From positions 1-64,000 of the forward strand of contig CAJAQO010000033.1 of the NCBI GenBank assembly GCA_903944085.1: 64,000 nt of DNA, read 5' to 3'. Source of the stretch: an uncultured Verrucomicrobia subdivision 3 bacterium. Lineage in GTDB: Bacteria; Verrucomicrobiota; Verrucomicrobiia; Limisphaerales; UBA11358. Below are positions 16,160 through 24,023 of the stretch, in pieces (positions within the stretch are counted from its first letter, which is position 1; the number at the start of each line of letters is the position of its first letter). A program made the position numbers and the translations under genes. The notes beneath the pieces were generated by a model that worked only from the letters and a program-made list of their open reading frames with translations, was not told the origin of the DNA and did no database searches.

Positions 16160-17470
16160 TTATCTTATCGGCGCGCCTTCGGAGATGGTGGCATTCTTTT
16201 CGATCAGTTCCAGCACTTTTTCCTGCAAAACCTGTTCGTAAAGTTCGTTCACTCCGTTCCGCTTCTGCAAATCCTTGATGAACTGGTCAAACGGCATCTG
16301 ATACATGATCGCCAATTGCTGCGCGCGTTTCAGCACGTCATCCTGCGTCACCGTGATTTTTTCCTGCTCGGCAATCCGGCCGACGAGGAACGCCAGTTTC
16401 ACGCGCTCTTTGGCGCTGACCGCAGCGTGGGAATAAATTTCGTCCTTTTGTTTTTCAATCAGCTCGCGCCCGACGCCGCGCTGCGTGTTCTGGCGGACCA
16501 AATCATAAACCACGTTGCGCGTCTCGTTGGCGACCGCCGATTCCGGCAGCTCAAAATTCACGCGCCCCAGCAGCGCGCGGATTGTCTGCGCGCGGATCGC
16601 CTTGGACTGCGAGTATTTCAATTCGTTTTCCAGATCCTTGCGCACGCCTTCCTTGAGCTTCTCCAAATTTTCCGCGCCAAATTTCTTCGCCAGCTCCTCG
16701 TCAAGCGGCGGCAAAACTTTTTCCTTCACCTCGACCACTTCGACTTCATAAACGCCCTTTTTGCCCGACAATTGCGGCGTCACGAAATCCGCCGGAAAAT
16801 CCACGTTCACCGTGCGCTTCTCGCCCGCCTGCGCGCCGATGAGCTGCGCGGCAAAACCGGGGATGAACCCGTTGTCCGCCGTCTCCACCCAGAAATTTGT
16901 CTGCTCGGTCAGGCCTTTGGCCGTCGGTGCCAGCTCCGAGATCGGTTTGCCGTCGCAAGTGCCGGTGTAATTCACCACCGCAATATCGCCGCCGGCGAGC
17001 GGGCGCGCGACGGTTTCAAATTTCGCGTTCTGGCCGCGCAGCAGTTCCAGCGCGCGCTCCACGTCCGCGTCCGAAACGGTTTTCGTTTCGAGCTGCGCCG
17101 GCAGACCTTTGTATTCCGGCAGTTGAAATTCCGGCGCGGTTTCAATCGTGGCGGTGAACTGTAGCGCCTGGCCGCGGCCGAACTGCACTTCCTCGATGTC
17201 GGGATAGCCCACGACCTGGAGTTTTTGCTCCTCGATGGCCTGGCGGTAATTTTCGCCGATGAGCTTGCGTTTGGCCTCCTCCTTGATTTCCGCGTCGTAT
17301 TTTTTGACGACCATCGGCAGCGGGGCCTTGCCCGGCCGGAAGCCCGGCAGCGCGGCCTGCTTCTGGTAGTCTTTCGTGATGGCGGCAAACGCCGCGTCCA
17401 CGGCGGCTGCGTCCAGTTCCACCCGCACGAGTTTTTTGCACGGGGCCAAATTTTCAACGGTTACGTTCAC
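16160..17470 (-). CDS. tig: Trigger factor
   Basis: A 436-aa ribosome-bound chaperone and prolyl isomerase. The ribosome-binding signature sits in LPGFRPGKAPLPMVVKKY near residues 44-61 (GFRxGKxP), the FKBP domain follows near 155-240 (DIAVVNYTGTCDG, FIPGFAAQLIGAQAGE, NVDFPADF), and the helical C-terminal arms extend to the end. Length matches E. coli. The start is GTG 17470, directly before NVTVENLAPCKK; the ATG at 17503 adds a stretch without similarity. A good promoter lies just upstream. Confidence 0.92.
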   Translation of the reverse strand: MNVTVENLAPCKKLVRVELDAAAVDAAFAAITKDYQKQAALPGFRPGKAPLPMVVKKYDAEIKEEAKRKLIGENYRQAIEEQKLQVVGYPDIEEVQFGRGQALQFTATIETAPEFQLPEYKGLPAQLETKTVSDADVERALELLRGQNAKFETVARPLAGGDIAVVNYTGTCDGKPISELAPTAKGLTEQTNFWVETADNGFIPGFAAQLIGAQAGEKRTVNVDFPADFVTPQLSGKKGVYEVEVVEVKEKVLPPLDEELAKKFGAENLEKLKEGVRKDLENELKYSQSKAIRAQTIRALLGRVNFELPESAVANETRNVVYDLVRQNTQRGVGRELIEKQKDEIYSHAAVSAKERVKLAFLVGRIAEQEKITVTQDDVLKRAQQLAIMYQMPFDQFIKDLQKRNGVNELYEQVLQEKVLELIEKNATISEGAPIR

Positions 17471-17498
17471 AATAAAAAATGAGTTAAACGAGCCGTGC

Positions 17499-17528
17499 AG
17501 CATAGCGGAACCGCGCCGATTGCGTCAA
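17499..17528 (-). promoter_or_regulatory. Predicted sigma70-type promoter of tig
   Basis: On the minus strand, TTGACG (17528-17523), 18 bp, then TATGCT (17504-17499). Transcription from about 17492 would give a leader of about 22 nt before the GTG start at 17470. This is one of the cleanest promoter matches in the window. The rest of the 200-bp tig-engB gap is GC-rich and shows nothing further. Confidence 0.5.
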
Positions 17529-17671
17529 TGTGTTTTGAAGGAATAAACCGGCCGGGCCGCGGGCGCCGCCAATTGCCGGCGGAAATCCCCGCCCGCGCCG
17601 GCCGCCAGCTTTGAAATTGGTGGTATCCGCTGGCCGGGTTTGCTGCGATACTGCTGGCGTTATTTTTCATT

Positions 17672-18376
17672 GTGCATATTTCATCCGCCATTTTTGATTG
17701 CAGCGCGCCGGACCTGGCCGCGTGTCCCGACGAGCTGCTGCCGGAATTCGCCTTCATCGGCCGCTCGAACGTCGGCAAATCTTCGCTGCTGAACCTGCTC
17801 GCCGGTCAGGACGGGCTGGCTCGCACCTCGCCCACGCCGGGTTTCACCAAGCTCATCAACATTTTCACCATCAACCAAACATGGCGGCTGGTGGATCTGC
17901 CGGGCTACGGTTTCGCGGAAGGGGCCAAGAAAGACAGCGCGCGGTTCAATCAGGCGGTGGCGCATTATCTCAAGCACCGGCCGAATCTCTGTCTGGTTTT
18001 TGCGCTGATTGATTCCGGGCTGGAGCCGCAGGCCATGGACGTGGATTTTATCGAATGGCTCGCGCGCAACGCCGTGCCGTTCGTGCTCGTCTTCACCAAG
18101 ACGGACAAAGAAAAGCCCGCGATCGTGGAAGCGAACATCGCGGCCTTCACCGCCCGCATCGCCGGCTGGTTTGAGCAGTTGCCGGCCAGCTTCAAATGTT
18201 CCGCGACGCTGGCGCAGGGCCGCCAGGAATTGCTCGGCGTCATTGAGGAGGCGCTGACGGCGATCCAAGCGGAAGCCGCGCAAACTCCGGTCGCCGAAGA
18301 TTCGCCCGGCTCGCCCCGGAAGCCGAGCGGGCGGGAAATCCGCAAAAGCCGTCCCGACCTGCTGCGCCCGTGGTAA
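17672..18376 (+). CDS. engB: Ribosome biogenesis GTPase EngB (YsxC/YihA)
   Basis: A 234-aa TRAFAC-class GTPase needed for large-subunit assembly. The G motifs are in order: G1 IGRSNVGKSSLLN near residues 29-41, G2 threonine region in ARTSPTPGFTK, G3 VDLPGYGFAE, G4 VFTKTDKEKP and the G5 serine in KCSATLAQG. It starts at GTG 17672. The last 35 residues form a Ser/Pro/Arg-rich tail (SGREIRKSRPDLL) beyond the usual end, possibly for RNA contact. Confidence 0.92.
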   Translation: MHISSAIFDCSAPDLAACPDELLPEFAFIGRSNVGKSSLLNLLAGQDGLARTSPTPGFTKLINIFTINQTWRLVDLPGYGFAEGAKKDSARFNQAVAHYLKHRPNLCLVFALIDSGLEPQAMDVDFIEWLARNAVPFVLVFTKTDKEKPAIVEANIAAFTARIAGWFEQLPASFKCSATLAQGRQELLGVIEEALTAIQAEAAQTPVAEDSPGSPRKPSGREIRKSRPDLLRPW

Positions 18377-18413
18377 AAGCGCCGGCGCGCGGCTGGCACA
18401 TTTGAGGATAAAC

Positions 18414-18442
18414 TTGACGTCGGAGCCGGACCGCGTTCAAAT
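18414..18442 (+). promoter_or_regulatory. Predicted promoter of the AIM24-family gene
   Basis: TTGACG at 18414-18419, a 17-bp spacer, and TCAAAT at 18437-18442. It lies 35 bases before the start codon and just upstream of the CCAACCAAATAAAAA leader motif. Confidence 0.4.
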
Positions 18443-18460
18443 TTTTCCGCACTCAAACCC

Positions 18461-18480
18461 CCAACCAAATAAAAAATATG
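18461..18480 (+). promoter_or_regulatory. A-rich leader motif before the AIM24-family start
   Basis: CCAACCAAATAAAAAATATG ends in the start codon. The same 20-mer with a single change ends in the start codon of an unrelated gene at 54370-54389. There is no Shine-Dalgarno sequence, so the A-rich leader itself may guide ribosome binding. Confidence 0.5.
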
Positions 18481-19173
18481 GCTGTCCCCGTTCAATTAAC
18501 GACCAACGTGCAAAACGAAACCTTCGGCGGCGTCACTTACCACATCGAAGGCGAGCTGGTGCCGGCGCTGCATCTGGAATTGAGCAACACCGGCGTTTAT
18601 TTCGAGCATCACATTTTGCTCTGGAAAGATCCGGCGGTGCAGATCGCGCTGCACCCGATGAAAGGCGCGTTCAAGCGGATGCTCGCGGGCATGCCGTTTC
18701 TGCTCACCGGTGCCAGCGGACCGGGCCGCATCGCCTTCAGCCGCGACGGCGCGGGGCATGTCTTTGGTCTGCATTTGAAACCTGGCGAGAGCGTGGACGT
18801 GCGGGAACATCAGTGGCTCGCCGCGACGGACAATGTGGAATACACCTTCACCCGCGTGCGCGGCGCGGCGAACATGCTGCTCGGCGGCACGGGATTTTTC
18901 ATTGACACGTTTTCGTGTCCGGGGCGCGAAGGCATTCTCTGGCTGCACGGCTTCGGCAATGTGTTCGAGGTCACGCTCGCGGCGGGCGAGGCGATTGACA
19001 TTGAGCCGGGCGGCTGGATTTACAAGGATCGCTCGGTGCAGATGCAGACGATGTTTCAGAAACTTTCGACGGGATTTTTTGCCAGCGCGGGACAAATCGT
19101 CTGGAACCGCTTCACCGGCCCGGGCAAGATCGCGTTGCAGACCATGTATTACCACATGGAAGGCGGCGAATAG
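18478..19173 (+). CDS. AIM24 family protein
   Basis: A 231-aa all-beta protein of the AIM24/TIGR00266 family, a double-psi-like fold of unknown role. Family marks are ILLWKDPAVQIALHPMKGAF, FLLTGASGPGRIAFSRDGAGHV, the second half FFIDTFSCPGREGILWLHGFGNVFEV, and the closing RFTGPGKIALQTMYYH. Bacterial members are cytoplasmic or membrane-associated and without known catalytic residues. It has its own predicted promoter and an A-rich leader, and is followed by two unknown genes on the opposite strand. Confidence 0.8.
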   Translation: MAVPVQLTTNVQNETFGGVTYHIEGELVPALHLELSNTGVYFEHHILLWKDPAVQIALHPMKGAFKRMLAGMPFLLTGASGPGRIAFSRDGAGHVFGLHLKPGESVDVREHQWLAATDNVEYTFTRVRGAANMLLGGTGFFIDTFSCPGREGILWLHGFGNVFEVTLAAGEAIDIEPGGWIYKDRSVQMQTMFQKLSTGFFASAGQIVWNRFTGPGKIALQTMYYHMEGGE

Positions 19174-19238
19174 AAAATCGCTTCAAGCTGAAGTCGTCAA
19201 ACTGATTTGGCTAATGCGGGCGTGGCCGCCGACCGGCG

Positions 19239-20000
19239 CTATTCGACCGGCAAAAAACTGCAGCACGGATCAATTTTAATTTCGTTCGTCGCGAGCCGGG
19301 TGTCGGCGGCATATTTGCGCCAGAGCCATGCGGCGACCACGGAGTTGCGCGCCTCAATCAAGGCCGCCGCTTCCTTGTCCCGCAATTCCGGCAGCGCGGC
19401 GACCGTCGCGTCCAAATCCGGTTTTTCGGCTGCGGCATTTTCTTCGTCAACCTCGCTGCCGGCGGCCGCGCGGGCTTCCGTTTTGCCGTCAAAAAAGTTG
19501 GGCCCGAGCTGCGCGGCCAGCACGCTCACGAGAAAAAAGAATTTTTTGTCGGGCGACCAATTCAAACCGGAGCGGATGTCTTCCGGCAAATCGCGCTGCA
19601 ACGATTCCGTATCGGCACTGATTTTTCCGGGCGGCACGGCTTGGTTGATATCCACCCAGTAGCCTTGTTCAAAATCATCCACGGGCGTGGCCTGCAAAAC
19701 GTCGTTCACCTGTTGGGAAATTTGCGGCCAGTCCAGCGGCTGGCCGCCGGCTTCCGTGAGCAGTTGATCAATGAATTGGGCGGCGACGACCTTTTTGATT
19801 TCCACGCGGCCCGGAGGTTCAGCTTCCGCCGGCGGCTGGCAGGAAGCTTCAAACCGTTTCTGCGCTTGCTCCGGATCGCCGCCGTAAATGATCGCGCTCG
19901 TGCAGGCATCCCAAGTCTGAATCGTATCCGCTCCGCCCCGGCCGGCGGCCGGGAGCACTTGCGATTGGGTGAGGCCGGCGGTGAAAAGGTATCCATTCAT
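19239..20000 (-). CDS. Hypothetical protein
   Basis: A 253-aa protein without a signal peptide that I cannot assign. It is rich in Ala, Glu, Asp and Gln, with helices such as VVAAQFIDQLLTEAGGQPLDWPQISQQVNDVLQ and a closing helix with KEAAALIEARNSVVAAWLWRKYA. A strand-like motif WSPDKKFFFLVSVLAAQLGPNFF lies in the middle. Codon use matches its neighbours, and the start ATG 20000 fits the frame, so it is likely a real gene. The gene upstream on the same strand is also unknown and the two may be linked. Confidence 0.6.
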   Translation of the reverse strand: MNGYLFTAGLTQSQVLPAAGRGGADTIQTWDACTSAIIYGGDPEQAQKRFEASCQPPAEAEPPGRVEIKKVVAAQFIDQLLTEAGGQPLDWPQISQQVNDVLQATPVDDFEQGYWVDINQAVPPGKISADTESLQRDLPEDIRSGLNWSPDKKFFFLVSVLAAQLGPNFFDGKTEARAAAGSEVDEENAAAEKPDLDATVAALPELRDKEAAALIEARNSVVAAWLWRKYAADTRLATNEIKIDPCCSFLPVE

Positions 20001-20094
20001 GGCAGGGTTTGGTTTGGCTGGGCGAAATTAAACCACGACCTGCCGGCACCGGCCATAAAATTATTGCCGGCGACCTGTTTCCAGCCGCGAAAAA

Positions 20095-20535
20095 TTAAGC
20101 GGCGTTGCCGGAACGATTCATTAACTGCGTTTTGAACTCGGCCAGTTGGTCGTCGTAATAGTCAACGGATTTTTGCGTGGTGGTCACGGTCGAATCGTAG
20201 TTCACCAGCGTTACCAGCGTGCTGTAAGTCGCGGTGTCGTGCAACGGCACCACGGCGCGGATGCCGCCGGCCGGGCCGAGCCGTGAATAGCAATCCTGCT
20301 CGTGAATCTGCTTCACCACCGTCACGCGATAGCCCAGCTTGCCGAGAAACATCTGGTAAGTATTGGTGGTGATTAGCGCCGCCACTTTCGTCGCGGTGTC
20401 CGCGCCGAGGTGGTCGAACACGGCTTTCAAGGGTTTGAATTCGGCGCGGGCCAGGATGCGTTCGAACCGCTGCGGTTCGGTTTCCTTGTCCGGAGCCGCA
20501 TGGGCAACCGGCGCGGCGGCTGGTTTTTTGGTCAT
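20095..20535 (-). CDS. Hypothetical protein
   Basis: A 146-aa protein of unknown function. After a Lys/Ala/Pro-rich start (TKKPAAAPVAHAAPDKETEP) it has a helical part (RFERILARAEFKPLKAVFDHLG), a strand region around YRVTVVKQIHEQDCYSRLG, and a closing helix DYYDDQLAEFKTQLMNRSG. No signal peptide or membrane segment. It is 94 bp upstream of the 253-aa unknown gene on the same strand. Confidence 0.6.
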   Translation of the reverse strand: MTKKPAAAPVAHAAPDKETEPQRFERILARAEFKPLKAVFDHLGADTATKVAALITTNTYQMFLGKLGYRVTVVKQIHEQDCYSRLGPAGGIRAVVPLHDTATYSTLVTLVNYDSTVTTTQKSVDYYDDQLAEFKTQLMNRSGNAA

Positions 20536-20818
20536 AAAAAATTCGGGCGAAAACCGTTCCGTGATCCGGCTTGTCAGGCGGGAGCGCTGTCATTGTCGTT
20601 CATGCCGGTGGGAAAGTCCACGATTCGTTTGCGGTGTCGTTGGCGGATTATTAATGGAAGAATTAGTTTACTGCTTCGCTCTTGCCGTCGGATGTTGTCA
20701 GAACCATGTTCAAAAATTTGCTGAGGTTTGAGCAATTTGAAAGACCGGCCGACCGACACTCGCCGGGCCTTGGTGTTTCGACAAGAAGCGGAAGGAATTT
20801 CCTCGGTCACGAATGGCA

Positions 20819-20847
20819 TTGACGATTCTTCTGGCGGGGTGTAATTA
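20819..20847 (+). promoter_or_regulatory. Predicted promoter of the pseudopilin gene
   Basis: TTGACG at 20819-20824, a 17-bp spacer and TAATTA at 20842-20847. The start codon is at 20858, so transcription would begin only a few bases before it and the message would be nearly leaderless. The rest of the 322-bp divergent gap (20536-20857) contains no gene I can support. Confidence 0.5.
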
Positions 20848-20857
20848 GCCGGTCATT

Positions 20858-21661
20858 ATGCATCGTGGCGTGACCAAGCGCGGACGGGCTTTTACTCTGG
20901 TCGAACTGCTCGTCGTCATTGCCATCATCGGCATTCTTGCCGCGCTCCTGTTGCCGGTGCTGTCCTCGGCCAAGAGAAAGGCCCTACAGGTTCAATGTTT
21001 GAACAACGTCCGGCAATTGACACTCGCCAGTTTTACCTATGCCACGGAGAGCGGTTCTCACGCGGCATATAATTATTCCGACCATCCTGGTGCGCTCTGG
21101 ATGGGGATGGGCGCATACTATGGCAATCAAAATCGGTTATTGATTTGTCCCTCCACCCACGAACCCGAACCCGTCACGCCACCCGCCGCGTCTGGCGGCG
21201 TTCCGGGAGCGGCGGATCTTACCTGGTCCTGGAACGGTGACACCAATCTCTATATTGGCAGCTATGCGCTCAACGGCTGGCTTTACGACAAGGCCACCTA
21301 CAGCGCCACGGCGCATCCCGAATACATGATGAACAAACAATCCATGTTGCAGAAGCCGACCCAAACACCGGTCTTTTGTGACGCCGCATGGGTGGACCTG
21401 TGGCCGCAGGAAACCGATCCGCCCGCCGACGATCTTTACGACGGCGAATGGTTGTCCGGCGGCATGTCCCGCTGCACCATTGACCGGCACGCGGCCGGCA
21501 ATCCGGCTGGAGCGCCCCGCGTCTTTGATACCAGCCAGCTTCTGCCTGGCGCATTAAACATCGGCATGGCCGACGGCCACGTAGATTTGGTGAAACTCGA
21601 AAACCTCTGGCAATGTTACTGGCATCTGAACTGGATGCCGCCAACTCCGCGTCCGCATTGA
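20858..21661 (+). CDS. Type II secretion/type IV pilus pseudopilin-like protein
   Basis: A 267-aa protein with a prepilin peptidase motif, [20 protein letters not shown], where cleavage follows the glycine and Phe is methylated; the glutamate at +5 is present. The hydrophobic helix continues to about residue 35, then [18 protein letters not shown]. The exported part contains [20 protein letters not shown] and a closing [14 protein letters not shown]. This architecture belongs to the greatly expanded pseudopilin-like families of Verrucomicrobiota and Planctomycetota (DUF1559-like). The true job may be surface display rather than pilus formation. It starts from its own near-leaderless promoter; the next gene follows after 8 bp. 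Confidence 0.82.
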   Translation: MHRGVTKRGRAFTLVELLVVIAIIGILAALLLPVLSSAKRKALQVQCLNNVRQLTLASFTYATESGSHAAYNYSDHPGALWMGMGAYYGNQNRLLICPSTHEPEPVTPPAASGGVPGAADLTWSWNGDTNLYIGSYALNGWLYDKATYSATAHPEYMMNKQSMLQKPTQTPVFCDAAWVDLWPQETDPPADDLYDGEWLSGGMSRCTIDRHAAGNPAGAPRVFDTSQLLPGALNIGMADGHVDLVKLENLWQCYWHLNWMPPTPRPH

Positions 21662-21669
21662 GCCCTGAA

Positions 21670-23094
21670 ATGAAAAAAACGAAAGTCATGGCCGGCGCGC
21701 TGGCGCTGGCGGCGCTGGCGGCCGTGGTCGTAAAATTGATTTTCTTCCCCGCCATCAAGAACGACTATTTCGCGCTCAACTTCCGCAGTTTGCAACAAGT
21801 GCCCGCCGGCCTCGTTGTCCTGCGCCCGACCCATTTCTCCTTTCTGCGCCACGAAGACCCCACCATTGCCCCCGGTCCGCACACGCATGACTTGTGGATC
21901 GTTGGCCGCAATGCGCCCTTGCGCGAAGTTATCGCCACAGCCTACGCCCAATATCCGGCACGCGTGGAACTGCCGCCGGACGCGCCGAAAGGCAATTTTG
22001 ATTTTCTCGTCACCGTCAACCACCATGCCCGGCAGCGGCTCCAAGCCGCCATCCGCCAACAGTTGGGCTACTCGGCCCAAAACGAAATTCACGAAACCCC
22101 GGTGCTCGCGCTAAAAATCGTGAATCCCGGCCTGCCCGGCATGAAAGTCTGCGATCCCGGTGAAACGCGCAGTTGGGGCTTCGACGACATTAAATTGCAT
22201 TTCACCAACATGCCTGTCGCCGTGGTGCCGGAAATATTAAAGCGGTATTTCAACTTGTCCGTGGTGGATAAAACCGGGCTGACCAATTTTTATGACTACG
22301 CGTTTCGGTTCGACGCCGCCACCCGGCGCCAAATACACGATGACGCCACGGCGCGCGCCAGTGCGGATAAGGTTGTCCATGAACTGGGCCTTGGACTGGA
22401 GCCAGATTTGGAGTTCAGTGAAGTTTTGGTGGTTAAAACCGCCGCTCCCGTGCCGCCGATGTTTGCGGATCGGGAACGAGCCCTGCTTGGGCCGCTCAAT
22501 CCCGGAGCCGAGGAAGGATCCGAACATTGGTTTTACGGCACCAGCGGCGCTGGCTCGGTGAGCACCGACCGCGCCGATCCGGCGGCTGGGGCTTGTGATT
22601 TCACCCTTGAAAACTCCGACTCCAACCGTCAAAGCAATGCCGGTTGGCGCTCGGAAATTTTCTCCCTGGGACCAGCCACCAATGGCAACGTGCCGCTGAG
22701 ATTTTCCTTTGCCTATAAATTGCCCGGCCAGATCAAAGACGGCGACAACCTGCGCATTCAGTTGCGATTCTTCGATCACGCGACCAACTTTCTGGCTCAA
22801 AAAGTTTTTTTTGTCGGCAGCAGCACTCACGACTCCGTGATGACTGGCTATAAAACGATCACCGCCGATGACCTGCTTGCGCCCGCCGGATCACGGCTGT
22901 CTGACATTACCCTCGAGGCAAATCAATATGACGACAATTGGAGTTCTGGCGCCGGCCGGTTTGATAATCTCCTCGTGACGATCAAAAAAACGCCGGCTTC
23001 GCCATCCAAGCTGGTTGGCCTAGCGGTGTTATCAGGGTTCGCGATACTGCTGTTGCTGATCTTCCTAAAGGCGAGATCGAAACTCAGATCCTGA
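21670..23094 (+). CDS. Membrane protein with TIGR03435-like domain
   Basis: A 474-aa protein with an N-terminal membrane segment (VMAGALALAALAAVVVKLIFF) and a C-terminal one (LVGLAVLSGFAILLLLIFLK), placing the bulk outside the cytoplasm. The middle (about residues 90-260) resembles the soil-bacterial TIGR03435 domain: a strand FDFLVTV, HETPVLALKIVNPG, and VVDKTGLTNFYDYAFRFD before a GLEPD segment with VLVVKTA. The following part (about 290-440) looks like a carbohydrate-binding beta-sandwich. Start ATG 21670 was chosen to match the membrane segment. It is probably co-transcribed with the pseudopilin gene 8 bp upstream. Confidence 0.65.
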   Translation: MKKTKVMAGALALAALAAVVVKLIFFPAIKNDYFALNFRSLQQVPAGLVVLRPTHFSFLRHEDPTIAPGPHTHDLWIVGRNAPLREVIATAYAQYPARVELPPDAPKGNFDFLVTVNHHARQRLQAAIRQQLGYSAQNEIHETPVLALKIVNPGLPGMKVCDPGETRSWGFDDIKLHFTNMPVAVVPEILKRYFNLSVVDKTGLTNFYDYAFRFDAATRRQIHDDATARASADKVVHELGLGLEPDLEFSEVLVVKTAAPVPPMFADRERALLGPLNPGAEEGSEHWFYGTSGAGSVSTDRADPAAGACDFTLENSDSNRQSNAGWRSEIFSLGPATNGNVPLRFSFAYKLPGQIKDGDNLRIQLRFFDHATNFLAQKVFFVGSSTHDSVMTGYKTITADDLLAPAGSRLSDITLEANQYDDNWSSGAGRFDNLLVTIKKTPASPSKLVGLAVLSGFAILLLLIFLKARSKLRS

Positions 23095-23179
23095 TTTGTG
23101 AAGCGTGCTGCCGCCGGCGCGTTCGCCCAGTGAGCGGGCAGTGCCGCTGCCGCGATCCGCAAAATCTTCCATCATGCAG

Positions 23180-23207
23180 TTGAATTTGTCCCGGTTCTGG
23201 CTATGTT
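23180..23207 (+). promoter_or_regulatory. Predicted promoter of the ECF sigma factor gene
   Basis: TTGAAT at 23180-23185, 16 bp, TATGTT at 23202-23207, followed by the start codon at 23220. Confidence 0.35.
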
Positions 23208-23219
23208 TTGCCACGAGAA

Positions 23220-23969
23220 ATGCAACCTCTTACGCTTGGCGGCGAAGCGGTGGAAAATTCCGCGCAGTTTAACACCACGCATTGGAGCGTGGTGCGGCTT
23301 GCCGGGCAGTCGCTTTCTCCGGATCGCGCTGCCGCGTTGGAAAAACTCTGTCGCGCCTACTGGCTTCCGGTCTATTTTTTTGCACGCCGCAAAGGTTGCA
23401 GTGATGCGGATGCCAAGGATTGCACGCAACAGTTTTTTTCGCGCCTGCTGGCGGGCAACGATTTCGCCGGGCTGGAGGCCACGAAAGGAAAATTTCGCAC
23501 GTTTCTGCTCGCCGCGTTCACCCATTTTCTCGCCAACGAGCACGATCGCGCCACGGCGCTCAAACGCGGCGGCGGGCAAATTCCGTTGCCGCTGGATGAA
23601 CTGACGGACGAACAGCTGGGACGGTTCGAAGTGGGCGAGGATTTTCCGCCGGCAAAATTATTCGACAAAAACTGGGCGCAGGCCGTGCTGTCACAGGCGC
23701 TCGGGAAATTGAGGTTGGAATTGGATTCGGCCGGCAAAATGCCGCAGTTCAACGCGCTGAAAATTTTTCTGACGACGGAAGGCGCGGCGGCTGAATATAC
23801 GGCGGTCGCGCAACTAATCGGGGTTGCTCCGGCTTCGGTGCCGGTCTTGGTGCACCGGCTCCGGCAGCGCTATCGCGAAATCGTGCGCACCGAATTGGCG
23901 CAGACCGTCGCCACTCCTGCCGATCTCGAAGAAGAAATGCGGCATCTGTTCGCGGTGCTGAACCAGTGA
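23220..23969 (+). CDS. ECF-type sigma factor (kinase-associated group)
   Basis: A 249-aa ECF sigma factor. It has a region-2 helix set around RAALEKLCRAYWLPVYFFARRKG with KDCTQQFFSRLLA and TFLLAAFTHFLANEHDRA, and a region-4 helix-turn-helix around EYTAVAQLIGVAPASVPVLVHRLRQRYRE. The conserved N-terminal phrase FNTTHWSVV and length place it in the group found beside Ser/Thr kinases in Planctomycetota and Verrucomicrobiota. The next gene is such a kinase, so control by phosphorylation rather than an anti-sigma factor is likely. ATG 23220 is used; TTG 23208 is possible. Confidence 0.85.
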   Translation: MQPLTLGGEAVENSAQFNTTHWSVVRLAGQSLSPDRAAALEKLCRAYWLPVYFFARRKGCSDADAKDCTQQFFSRLLAGNDFAGLEATKGKFRTFLLAAFTHFLANEHDRATALKRGGGQIPLPLDELTDEQLGRFEVGEDFPPAKLFDKNWAQAVLSQALGKLRLELDSAGKMPQFNALKIFLTTEGAAAEYTAVAQLIGVAPASVPVLVHRLRQRYREIVRTELAQTVATPADLEEEMRHLFAVLNQ

Positions 23970-24023
23970 ATTTGTAATCTGCCGCCGCATTTGCTTCTAA
24001 AATATTTACCGGCAGGCTTTGAA